Positions 8,703 through 16,646 of a stretch of 64,000 bases of DNA are shown here, in pieces. Source of the DNA: an uncultured Candidatus Actinomarina sp. (GTDB taxonomy: Bacteria; Actinomycetota; Acidimicrobiia; Actinomarinales; Actinomarinaceae); contig CACJJR010000001.1 in NCBI GenBank assembly GCA_902593795.1, forward strand, positions 1-64,000. The letters are read 5' to 3'. The notes under the pieces are model-generated. The model was not told where the DNA came from and did no database searches. It worked only from the letters and a program-made list of their open reading frames with translations. How positions within the stretch are numbered: the first letter of the stretch is position 1; every line of letters begins with the position of its first letter. The position numbers were made by a program, and so were the translations under genes.

Positions 8703-9292
8703 AATTTCTCTAAAACCTTCAAATCTTTACTTGTAATTTCCGCAATTACAAGGTCATGAAATTTTTCATTAATTTTATTACTTTTGCTTAAAAACTTATT
8801 TTTTTCTTTTATATCTAAATTATTTATGTTTGTAACGGTAAAGTGTGGAATTAAATTTTCACCAACAAATGGATAATTATATTTTTTAAAATCATTAATA
8901 AATTCGTTACTTAGATTTAAAAACTCACTCCCTTTAAATGGTTTAAATTTATTTAAAAGTTTAATCTGAAAAGTTTGAATTGGTTCTGGATTATCTATTA
9001 AATAAACCAATGTACTAAAATTTTTTTCCACATCATCTTCAAAAATGAACTGTCTATTTAGTTCATATGAATAATTTTTTAGCTCTTTTATTAAATTAAT
9101 ATTCTTCTTTATATTTTTTTCTAAGTTTTTGTAATCTCCATAAATTCCATGGAGAAGTGTCAAATGTGGAAAATCGTTTAAAAAATTTTGCTTATTTTCA
9201 AAAGATTTAAAATACTTCTTCATACTGTAAATTTCTTCAGCAGCTTTTTGGCCTGGAAGCAGAAATATTCCAATCTTTCTAAATTTCTGCAT
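8696..9292 (-). CDS. 2H-phosphoesterase superfamily protein (2'-5' RNA ligase-like)
   Basis: A 198-residue protein with the two short histidine motifs that define the 2H superfamily: HLTL at residues 43-46 and HFTV at 150-153, about 105 residues apart, one per half of the pseudo-symmetric fold. Members hydrolyse or form 2',3'-cyclic or related cyclic phosphodiesters. In this position, between a nucleotidyltransferase-phosphatase fusion and a sugar nucleotidyltransferase that it overlaps by 14 and 7 bp, an RNA role seems less likely than hydrolysis of a cyclic phosphate or phosphodiester in sugar activation. That role is inference; the fold call rests on the two motifs and their spacing. Confidence 0.7.
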   Translation of the reverse strand: MQKFRKIGIFLLPGQKAAEEIYSMKKYFKSFENKQNFLNDFPHLTLLHGIYGDYKNLEKNIKKNINLIKELKNYSYELNRQFIFEDDVEKNFSTLVYLIDNPEPIQTFQIKLLNKFKPFKGSEFLNLSNEFINDFKKYNYPFVGENLIPHFTVTNINNLDIKEKNKFLSKSNKINEKFHDLVIAEITSKDLKVLEKLW

Positions 9293-10703
9293 TAAAATTC
9301 TTCATTATTTTACTGAATGTTTTTCTATCTGTGTTTAACATATATTTACTATTTAACTCTATGAATTGAATTGGATAACCGTGGGGAACATTTATCAAAT
9401 GCCACTTAGTTATTGGGATTTCTAATGAAAATCCTACCATACATCTAACAACACCTTGGTGAGTAAAAAATACAGAATTTTTATTAATTGTTGAGAGTAA
9501 TTTTTCTATTCTCTCATATACCATGGTATTATTTTCACCCTCTGGAAACTTGAAATCATCATCTTTTTGAATTGAATCTGAAATATATTCGTATTGATTA
9601 ATCACTTCATCAAAAAAAAGTCCGTCGGCTTTTCCGTAATTAATTTCCTTTAGGTCCTCTGAGACATTAAAAGAGTTTATCTTAAGTTTATTTATTGTTT
9701 GAATGCATCTTGTAGATGGGGAAGAAAATATTTCAAAATTGGAAAAATCAAAATTTTTTAATTCTAAAGGTATATCTTGATTCTCAATAATATCTATTTC
9801 GTTTTCTGAGCCAAGAAACCTCCCATCATTTAAATTAGTTTTTAAATGTCTTATTAAAATAACCTTTTTAGATTTTTCTATATATTTATTTACAATTGAA
9901 TCAAAATCGTTTAAAAAATTGCCTACAAGTTCGACTATATCGAGTTTTTCTAATTCTTTATTTAACTTAAGATTATATAGTTTTGAAAAGATTTTATTAT
10001 ATTTGTCATAAAGCTCTTCATATTCATCCTTCCACACCTTCATAAAATCATCAAACTTAAATTTGATATTTTTATTTAAGTTGACTTTAAGAAGATTACT
10101 TATAGAGTTGTAAATTATATGATATGCAAATTCAATTGCATGTCTTTCATCTAGTTCATAGTAAGTCTTGACTTGTGCTAACTCACCATTTTGAGATTCA
10201 TATCTTCTGTAGGAGATTCTGTTTTTCGAAATATCTTCTATATATTCCTTTGTCCCCCTTCTAGAGCTGATAAAATCATTTAGCATTAATTTATGTACTG
10301 AGGAAATCTCACTTAATGAATATCCGGTAAAGTTCTCGGACCTTTCCCAATCAAAGCAGGTAAAAGGAGAATTTTCAACATGTTCTAAATGTAAATGATG
10401 ATCATAAATCATTAGATGCAATACTAAATTATTTTTATTATCAAATTTTAAAGGACCAAATGTATCATTTATAAATATTTGTTTCTCAATATCAAGCTCA
10501 TTTAAATCAATATTTGACAATGAGTTCTTTATTAAATCAATAATTCCAATATCAATTTTTTTTACAACAACTATTATGTCAATATCTGAAATTCTTTCTA
10601 AATCCATACTGTTGATAGAACCAACAATGGTTGAACTAACAATATCAGAATTTTTTTTTAAAACATTAAATATTGTTTTTATCAATAATTCTTCTTTTTT
10701 CAT
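9279..10703 (-). CDS. Fusion: Pol-beta-type nucleotidyltransferase domain plus histidine phosphatase domain
   Basis: A 474-residue two-domain protein. Residues 1-~270: a minimal nucleotidyltransferase, with GS at 28-29, then ten residues and DID at 40-42 (the GSx10DxD signature of the Pol-beta fold), followed by a helical segment. Residues ~279-474: a phosphoglycerate-mutase-like histidine phosphatase with LIRHLKT (catalytic RH 285-286), SSPSTRCIQT, EINYGKADG, FPEGEN and FTHQGVVR (second catalytic His 415). All phosphatase landmarks are present, so that half should be active. The gene overlaps the GtrA-RPE gene by 4 bp and the 2H gene by 14 bp. Likely job (inference): trimming or swapping phosphate on the pentulose intermediate of this operon. 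Confidence 0.8.
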   Translation of the reverse strand: MKKEELLIKTIFNVLKKNSDIVSSTIVGSINSMDLERISDIDIIVVVKKIDIGIIDLIKNSLSNIDLNELDIEKQIFINDTFGPLKFDNKNNLVLHLMIYDHHLHLEHVENSPFTCFDWERSENFTGYSLSEISSVHKLMLNDFISSRRGTKEYIEDISKNRISYRRYESQNGELAQVKTYYELDERHAIEFAYHIIYNSISNLLKVNLNKNIKFKFDDFMKVWKDEYEELYDKYNKIFSKLYNLKLNKELEKLDIVELVGNFLNDFDSIVNKYIEKSKKVILIRHLKTNLNDGRFLGSENEIDIIENQDIPLELKNFDFSNFEIFSSPSTRCIQTINKLKINSFNVSEDLKEINYGKADGLFFDEVINQYEYISDSIQKDDDFKFPEGENNTMVYERIEKLLSTINKNSVFFTHQGVVRCMVGFSLEIPITKWHLINVPHGYPIQFIELNSKYMLNTDRKTFSKIMKNFNAEI

Positions 10704-11755
10704 TGTTCAGAGTCTTGATATTTTTGTGAAGTCTGAAAATTTATAATCTGCTTCTTTGAGTCTTCATCATTCAGTATTGATGAGGCAGATACTACTTCCT
10801 GAACATTAAATTTTGAAGCAATTTTTGGTGTTATACCTCCGTCAAGTGTGATCTTGACATCATTTACTTGCTCAGAAATTTTTATTAATTTATTTATTAA
10901 ATCAGAATATTTATTTTGAAAAACTTGGCCAGAAAATCCAGCTTTACCAACACACAAAACCATAAAATTACTAAATAAATTCATTAATTTAGAAATTTGG
11001 GATTCTGACATTTGATTGTGCAAGACTACTCCAGGAATAAAATTCTTACTTAAAATAAGAGACGAAATTTTTTCAATATTAACATTTTCGTCATAGTGAA
11101 AAAATACTTCAGTATTTCTTGATTTTGGAAGTTGACTAATCCAAAAGTTTGGATTTTTTGACATTAAATGAATTTGTAATTTTTTCTGTGGCCATAATTC
11201 TCTTATTTTATTTAACATTTCAATATCAATTGAGATATTTTCAGAGTTGTAGGTCTCATCAATTAAATCTATATGTATAAAATCTGGAAAATTTTTTACT
11301 TTGTTAAATATTTCTAAAACGTTATTTGATTTATTTAGATGAATCGCTACACCTATTTTTTGATAATTTTTGAATGTATACCTTCTGTGTAAAAAATAAG
11401 CAATTAAAAAAAGAGCTCCAGAAATTTGAAACCGATTTTGAAAAAATTCTATATCAACAACATAACTAAATGTAAATTGAACAATACAGGAAAAAATAGA
11501 AATTACAGTGAAATAAAATAGGGAAATTTTTATTCTCTCTTTTGGTACCTTGAAATTAAAATTTACATTAAGAATATATGCAACAGCAATGCTTGCTGAA
11601 ATAGAAAATATATTTGAGAGCAAAAAATTAGTGTCAAAATATTTAATTAGATTAATTCGAATTATATTTTCAACCATTAAGCTTATAAAACCAATAATTG
11701 TGTAAAAAATTAAGAACCTTAGCTTATAAAATAATAAAATAACCCTATTGTCCAT
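10700..11755 (-). CDS. Fusion: GtrA-like membrane domain plus ribulose-phosphate 3-epimerase-like domain
   Basis: A 351-residue fusion. Residues 1-~128 are a complete GtrA-like domain: four hydrophobic helices (about 12-30, 44-65, 77-98, 108-124) closing with HRRYTF, the family's typical end. Residues ~133-345 are a TIM-barrel of the ribulose-5-phosphate 3-epimerase type: HIDLID (161-166), IHLMS (195-199), VGKAGFSGQVF (269-279, aligning with the phosphate-binding loop) and LDGGI (304-308). RPE interconverts D-ribulose-5-P and D-xylulose-5-P; GtrA proteins are thought to flip polyprenyl-linked sugars. The fusion would place the epimerase on the cytoplasmic face next to a lipid-sugar flippase. 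It overlaps the AraD-like gene by 11 bp and the next gene by 4 bp. Confidence 0.8.
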   Translation of the reverse strand: MDNRVILLFYKLRFLIFYTIIGFISLMVENIIRINLIKYFDTNFLLSNIFSISASIAVAYILNVNFNFKVPKERIKISLFYFTVISIFSCIVQFTFSYVVDIEFFQNRFQISGALFLIAYFLHRRYTFKNYQKIGVAIHLNKSNNVLEIFNKVKNFPDFIHIDLIDETYNSENISIDIEMLNKIRELWPQKKLQIHLMSKNPNFWISQLPKSRNTEVFFHYDENVNIEKISSLILSKNFIPGVVLHNQMSESQISKLMNLFSNFMVLCVGKAGFSGQVFQNKYSDLINKLIKISEQVNDVKITLDGGITPKIASKFNVQEVVSASSILNDEDSKKQIINFQTSQKYQDSEQ

Positions 11756-12446
11756 AATATTTATTTGGACCGTGTTTTCTATTAAAGTGTTTGCTTGATA
11801 TGAAATCTTCGATAGTTTCAGATGAAGGGTTCAGGTTTCTTGTAATAAAACACAACTCTGCCAGATATTCTATAATTTCAGCATTTTTTAATGCATCCTC
11901 TATTGTTTTTCCCCAAGAGAATACTCCGTGCCTTATAGACAAGATACCAGGAGTTTCTAACATTGAAATCCCTTTGCTTTTAATTGTCTCTATTATTTTT
12001 TTTCCAGTATTTAATTCATAATCATTAACCACTTCGTCCTTATCAAGCTGTTCGGTTACAAATATGCTATATTTAGAAAAATCAGAGTGTGTTGTTCCTA
12101 AATTTGGCACTTCTAAATTAGCTTGAGCAAAAGCAGTAGCATATTTTGAATGTGTGTGAACTACACCATTAATGTCTTTATCTGTATACAAAATCCTATG
12201 AGTTGGCTCATCTGAAGATGGATTCAAATCTCCATCTAATTTATTCCCTTCAAGATCCATTTGAACCATCTCTTTATGATTAGATTCTCTTAAGATAATC
12301 CCACTCGGCTTAATAACAAAGCCATTTAAAAATCTTGAACTTGCATTGCCAAAATTCTGTATGACTAAATGGGAATTTTGTAACTCTGAATTTACTTTAT
12401 AAACATTCCTCTTTGCATTATTTAATGAATCAGACATATATATCAT
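11745..12446 (-). CDS. L-ribulose-5-phosphate 4-epimerase-like class II aldolase family protein
   Basis: A 233-residue class II aldolase/AraD-family enzyme. The zinc site is visible: His97 and His99 in VVHTHS and His173 in IRHG; SSDEPTH (77-83) matches the AraD SSDxPTH segment, and the C-terminus HGPNKYYGQ is the AraD hallmark ending. Full length for AraD. The classical reaction is L-ribulose-5-P to D-xylulose-5-P. There are no arabinose-catabolic genes around it; instead it overlaps (11 bp) the GtrA-RPE fusion, so it probably supplies a pentulose phosphate for polysaccharide synthesis. Start uncertain: ATG 12446 or the fourth codon ATG 12437. Confidence 0.85.
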   Translation of the reverse strand: MIYMSDSLNNAKRNVYKVNSELQNSHLVIQNFGNASSRFLNGFVIKPSGIILRESNHKEMVQMDLEGNKLDGDLNPSSDEPTHRILYTDKDINGVVHTHSKYATAFAQANLEVPNLGTTHSDFSKYSIFVTEQLDKDEVVNDYELNTGKKIIETIKSKGISMLETPGILSIRHGVFSWGKTIEDALKNAEIIEYLAELCFITRNLNPSSETIEDFISSKHFNRKHGPNKYYGQ

Positions 12447-12509
12447 TTTAGATAAAGACTATAAAAAGTGCTTCTAAATAAAAGTTTTATGCAATTAAAT
12501 TAATTAATG

Positions 12510-13460
12510 TTAAATGTCTAGATTTAAAAAATATGTTTTTGCACTATTGAAAAAAGCTTCTTCATTATTAAGCTCATATTCAAAATTATCTGGAACCCAT
12601 AATGGGTCAAAATAAAAATCCAAAGGAAAAGATCCAAAATGCCATTTAGTAAACTTAACTAATTTTAATGAAACTAAAATATTTCCTAAAAATTCAAAAA
12701 ATTTAGAGTTAAAGCTTATATAACGAACTTTTTTTTCAATTTTTGTTCCTAGTGAATCAAGATGTTCTTTTAACGATTTTGGATTTGGTGCTCCAGCCGG
12801 CCAATTACCAGAGATTTTATTCATTCCAATATGTAATATCAATCTTGATAGGTCATTAACGTCAACAAATTGTATTATTTGTCTTCCTTTGTTTGGTAGT
12901 GGTATTGGAATGTTGTATTTAATAAGTTTGAAAAATATTTCAAAGATTCCTTTTCTACTCATTCCCATAATTGTCCTTGGTCTAATCACTGCATAATTGC
13001 TATCGTTTAAATACTTTGTTAAATTTATTTCTGTTTCAAGTTTTGTCTCTGCATAAGTATCAAGTGGATTAAATTTTGTCGATTGTTGGACTGGTATTTC
13101 AAAAGGCTTTCCATATATTCCACTAGAACTTACATAAACAAAAAAAACTGAATCTAAATTAGATATTTGTTTTATCAGATTTAATGATGAAACAATATTT
13201 GTTTCATATAAATCTTTTTTTTTGCCTTTAAATGGTAAAACAGTAGCTGTGTGAATTATTAAATCGAACTTATTTAAACTCTCTTTATTCTGTTCAAGAT
13301 AGTTGTTTATGGACATTACTTTATATTCAAAATTTTCATATTTTTTTTTAGGTGCACTTATGTCAAGTGCTGTAATTCTATGATTTGTTTTAGATAAAAT
13401 TTCACTTAGTCTTATTCCTAAAAAGCCTGAAGAACCAGTTAGTAATATTTTTAAATCCAT
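12510..13460 (-). CDS. NAD(P)-dependent epimerase/dehydratase (extended SDR)
   Basis: A 316-residue extended SDR: Rossmann loop LLTGSSGFLG (residues 6-15), YVSSSGIYG for the catalytic Ser, and YAETK for the Tyr-x3-Lys pair. The C-terminal substrate domain has IQFVDVNDLSRLI, as in nucleotide-sugar epimerases and reductases. It is the first gene of the minus-strand operon, 63 bp before the AraD-like gene, so it may act on the same activated sugar, for example reducing or epimerising a keto group. A TAGTAT box (13467-13472) lies 6 nt before the ATG. The exact reaction cannot be assigned. Confidence 0.8.
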   Translation of the reverse strand: MDLKILLTGSSGFLGIRLSEILSKTNHRITALDISAPKKKYENFEYKVMSINNYLEQNKESLNKFDLIIHTATVLPFKGKKKDLYETNIVSSLNLIKQISNLDSVFFVYVSSSGIYGKPFEIPVQQSTKFNPLDTYAETKLETEINLTKYLNDSNYAVIRPRTIMGMSRKGIFEIFFKLIKYNIPIPLPNKGRQIIQFVDVNDLSRLILHIGMNKISGNWPAGAPNPKSLKEHLDSLGTKIEKKVRYISFNSKFFEFLGNILVSLKLVKFTKWHFGSFPLDFYFDPLWVPDNFEYELNNEEAFFNSAKTYFLNLDI

Positions 13461-13466
13461 AGATAT

Positions 13467-13472
13467 ATACTA
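13467..13472 (-). promoter_or_regulatory. -10-like TAGTAT box at the head of the pentulose operon
   Basis: On the minus strand TAGTAT is followed by 6 nt and ATG 13460, a leaderless-type arrangement. The 87-bp gap 13461-13547 separates this operon from the divergent SDR gene at 13548, so both promoters must lie here. No clear -35 was seen. Confidence 0.35.
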
Positions 13473-13547
13473 AATCTTAATTTTTTTTAATTACGATATG
13501 GTAAATAAGGTTTATGATGAGAATTGTGGTATTACTTATAAAGATTT

Positions 13548-14264
13548 ATGAATGAGAACACGGAACCTAGCTTAAATATTTACCTCATTGGAGGAAATTC
13601 AGTTATAGGTAAATCTATTCTTAGAGGTGTCCTGAAAAAATATGAAAACTTTTCTTTAAAAATAACCTCGTTCGTAAGAAGTGAATTTCAAGAAAAGACA
13701 ATAGGAGAAAAAATTACTGTTAATAATTACCTTGAATGTTTAGACCACATAAATAGTAAGAGTTCCTGCAAAGAAGTTCCAAACATATATATCATTAGCT
13801 TTGGGGTATTGGTTGAAGAAAAAAACTCTGAAAATTTTCTAAACAATTTAAAATATCATTTGGATATTAATACATTCCAATCATTCGAAATATTTAAATT
13901 TTTATTAAAACTTGATAAAACAAAGGAAATTCATATTGTATCAAGTGTATTGGGAGACTTTATCAGACCTAGTCTTTATTCATACTCTTTTTCTAAAAAC
14001 TTACTTGAATTATTGATTAGTAATATTGACTTAAAGAAAAATTTAAAAAATAAATATTTTGTTTGGAAGCCAGCATTTGTAAATTCAAAGTTAAATAAAA
14101 ATAGATCTGCAAGTTTTATCAAAACTAACCCTGAAAAAATTACAAATCTAGTTTTAAATACCAATAAAAGCGGGAGTTACTATATTCCTAAATATGCGGT
14201 TTTCTTTACTTTAATAGCTAAATATACAACACCATTAATTAAATTTATAGATAAGAAAAACTAA
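13548..14264 (+). CDS. Short-chain dehydrogenase/reductase, DprE2-like
   Basis: A 238-residue classical-size SDR. The nucleotide loop is YLIGGNSVIG (residues 12-21); the catalytic Ser is in HIVSSVLG (132-133) and Tyr146/Lys150 form YSFSK. The GGNSxIG start and VSSVLGD segment recall DprE2-type reductases, which reduce a keto sugar on polyprenyl phosphate after an FAD oxidase. It converges with, and overlaps by 4 bp, a GMC flavoprotein oxidoreductase gene, so an oxidase/reductase pair that epimerises one sugar carbon is a reasonable hypothesis. The DprE2 comparison is by pattern only. A C-terminal hydrophobic stretch may touch the membrane. Confidence 0.7.
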   Translation: MNENTEPSLNIYLIGGNSVIGKSILRGVLKKYENFSLKITSFVRSEFQEKTIGEKITVNNYLECLDHINSKSSCKEVPNIYIISFGVLVEEKNSENFLNNLKYHLDINTFQSFEIFKFLLKLDKTKEIHIVSSVLGDFIRPSLYSYSFSKNLLELLISNIDLKKNLKNKYFVWKPAFVNSKLNKNRSASFIKTNPEKITNLVLNTNKSGSYYIPKYAVFFTLIAKYTTPLIKFIDKKN

Positions 14265-15865
14265 AAATTCTTTTTTAACCATTTATTCATAAGTATCTCA
14301 TTCAAAACCATAACTACTGCTTGTGGATTCCCCCATGGTGCATATGGCAAAAGTGACGCATCACAGATTTTAATTCTATTATCGTTTTTTAGCTCTCCTA
14401 ATTCGCCAATATCTTTACTTATATTTAATGGCATGGATCCAAAAACATGGACTGTTGTCATGGGAGATACTTTAGATTTAGGCCAAATATCATTAATATT
14501 TGTTGACTTAAGTAAATCTAAAAGGATATTAAATCCTTTTTCAATTTTTTTTCTATCTTTCTTTGATGTATAACAAAATGGAATTAATTTACCAAATATA
14601 TTCAAAAGCCTTCCATTAGAATTCTCTAAAACTGTACTACTAAAGTAACTTACTAATTTACCATCTATTGGCAAGTTGTTAGTTTTACCAAGAGATGCAA
14701 GCGTAGCTTTCACATATGGATAAGTTGAGACAGAATATCCAAATTTATAGATATAATCTGTTGTCCATGCTTGGTATGGTGGAAACAAATCCCCATCGTT
14801 CACAACGTCTTCATATTCCACTACTGCTCTGTTCATAGGATGAAAGTTAAAATATAATTTATCTTTGATTAATCCTGAGTTTTTTAAAATTTGTGGAGTT
14901 CCAATAGTGCCTGCAGAAAGTACTATGTTTTTGGCTTTGATTGAATTTTTTTTATTTTTAGAAGTAATGATGATTTCAATATAATCTATTTTAGGTAAAA
15001 TTTTTACTACCTTTGATTCAGTAAAAATATCAACACCTTTTTCCTCTGATTCTTTTAAATAAGTTACTTGCATACTCTTATGTTCTTCAGCTGGTTTATA
15101 GGATCTCCACCTAGGCACTTCCTCACAAACTAAGCCTTTATTTTCTGACCCTTCAAGCAATGCAGATTTTATATTATCTAAAGAACCTTGAGGTGATTTT
15201 TGGACAGATATTTTTTGCTCAACTATTTTTTCATAGTACTGCCATTCTTCTTCTTCTAGATTACATTTTTCTAAAAAAGAACTTCTGTAAGGTTCCGTCA
15301 ATTTAAAATATAATCCACTGTTGACTTCACTTCCACCTCCATACGTTTCTCCTTCTGTAAATAACATTGGTATATTTCCATAACAAAAATTTAGACCCTT
15401 CTTTTTGAATTGTTTCGTTGTTTGATCTAGTGAGTGGTGTTCTATTGCTCCAGGCAAGTATTTTGCACCAGACTCAATAAGAACGACACTTTTACCCTTT
15501 TCTAAAGACCTTAATGAAGCTATAGATCCTCCAGGTCCACTTCCAACAACTGCAATATCATAAATTTTATCTAAATCTGTATTCATTTCATTTTCTATTT
15601 TTTTAACAGTAGATTCATTTTCTGATTCAAAAACTAAAATTACAATACCCGTGAGGAATCTAAATAATATAAAGTTTTTATTTAAATTAATAAAGAAACT
15701 CGAAGAAGAAAACAAATTTAAAATTTTAAGATAAAAATACAAAATAAAACTCAATAAACCTGTACTGTTAATTCTTGAATATACACTTTTACATTTTTCT
15801 TCGTTATATTCATAATTTAAAAAATTTAATAATATATTAAGAGATTTATATTTGCTGTTTTTCAT
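14261..15865 (-). CDS. GMC-family FAD oxidoreductase
   Basis: A 534-residue flavoprotein. Residues 1-100 are an unusual N-terminal extension with two hydrophobic segments (about 36-56 and 64-80) that could anchor it to the membrane. The FAD Rossmann motif VVGSGPGGS is at 106-114, followed by the ribose-binding acidic end VVLIESGA; YGGGSEVNSG is the GMC signature region; the C-terminal part has MTTVHVFGSMPL and CDASLLPYAPWGNPQA, where His and Asn form the usual GMC active pair. It probably oxidises a sugar or polyol hydroxyl. Tail-to-tail with the SDR at 13548. TATAAT (15872-15877) is 6 nt before the ATG. Substrate unknown. Confidence 0.85.
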   Translation of the reverse strand: MKNSKYKSLNILLNFLNYEYNEEKCKSVYSRINSTGLLSFILYFYLKILNLFSSSSFFINLNKNFILFRFLTGIVILVFESENESTVKKIENEMNTDLDKIYDIAVVGSGPGGSIASLRSLEKGKSVVLIESGAKYLPGAIEHHSLDQTTKQFKKKGLNFCYGNIPMLFTEGETYGGGSEVNSGLYFKLTEPYRSSFLEKCNLEEEEWQYYEKIVEQKISVQKSPQGSLDNIKSALLEGSENKGLVCEEVPRWRSYKPAEEHKSMQVTYLKESEEKGVDIFTESKVVKILPKIDYIEIIITSKNKKNSIKAKNIVLSAGTIGTPQILKNSGLIKDKLYFNFHPMNRAVVEYEDVVNDGDLFPPYQAWTTDYIYKFGYSVSTYPYVKATLASLGKTNNLPIDGKLVSYFSSTVLENSNGRLLNIFGKLIPFCYTSKKDRKKIEKGFNILLDLLKSTNINDIWPKSKVSPMTTVHVFGSMPLNISKDIGELGELKNDNRIKICDASLLPYAPWGNPQAVVMVLNEILMNKWLKKNF

Positions 15866-15871
15866 TATTTA

Positions 15872-15877
15872 ATTATA
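15872..15877 (-). promoter_or_regulatory. -10 TATAAT box 6 nt before the GMC oxidoreductase start
   Basis: A perfect minus-strand TATAAT followed by 6 nt and ATG 15865, so the transcript would start at about the A of ATG. Weak -35; TTGTTT lies only 13 nt further upstream. Confidence 0.45.
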
Positions 15878-15974
15878 GACTATTGGGTATAAACAAGAAT
15901 TTGCATTCAAGTCTAATATTTTTAATTGTTGCTATCCTTTATACGTGATTGATATTAGAGTCTTGGGAGTTTAA

Positions 15975-16646
15975 ATGGATGCAATATTGCCTGCAGCTGG
16001 ATTAGCTTCTCGAATGAGAGGTTTGCCTAAATTCTTGCTACCAACTGGCAAAGATTATATTTCATTACTCGAAGTTCATATATCTAATTTATCAGATATA
16101 TGTGAAAGAATTTATCTTCCAACCAGGCCTGAATTAGCTCCAATAATTAAATCTTTAGATTTTAATTTTAGTAACACAGAAATACCCGAAATGGTAACCT
16201 CTACTATGTGTGAAACGGTAAACAATACTTTATCAATTTCAGAAGCTAATAATTTTATTTTAATTATGCCTGATACATTTTTTCTTGGCGAACAACCTTA
16301 CGAAATTTTAGATAGTAATACTGAATTTTGTAATCTTGCATGCTGGAAAATAAGAGACGAACAAAGAGGTAAACTCGGTGAAGTAAGATTTGACGAAAAT
16401 AAAAACGTTTTAGAAATGGTTGATAAAAAGCCTGATAATGGATTCGAGCATGCTTGGGGCGCCTTAACTTTTAATAGAAAACTTGAACAATATATTAATA
16501 ATCAAGACCCTCACATAGGATATGCAGTTAAAGAATCTGTTAACAATGGCGAAAAAGTATCAGTAAGTCTCATAGAAGGAAACTACTTTGATTGTGGAAC
16601 TCCTGAAGAGTACATAAAGTTGCTAAAAGAAACTTTATTGTCTTGA
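15975..16646 (+). CDS. Sugar-phosphate nucleotidyltransferase
   Basis: A 223-residue NTP transferase with ILPAAGLASRM (residues 4-14), LPKFLLP (Lys19) and LIMPDTFF for the metal Asp; GNYFDCGTPEEY near the end is typical of sugar nucleotidyltransferases. It should make an NDP-sugar for the GT2 gene that follows with a 4-nt TTGA overlap. A GGGAG Shine-Dalgarno-like site lies 5 nt before the ATG, so this gene has a conventional leader. Together with 7971-8702 it is the second compact nucleotidyltransferase in the window that is paired with a GT2. Substrate not recognised. Confidence 0.8.
   Translation: MDAILPAAGLASRMRGLPKFLLPTGKDYISLLEVHISNLSDICERIYLPTRPELAPIIKSLDFNFSNTEIPEMVTSTMCETVNNTLSISEANNFILIMPDTFFLGEQPYEILDSNTEFCNLACWKIRDEQRGKLGEVRFDENKNVLEMVDKKPDNGFEHAWGALTFNRKLEQYINNQDPHIGYAVKESVNNGEKVSVSLIEGNYFDCGTPEEYIKLLKETLLS

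Noticed and set aside
11745-12446. Arabinose catabolism operon based on the AraD-like gene
   Set aside because: No araA, araB, transporter or regulator is present; all co-translated neighbours are sugar-activation or transfer genes.
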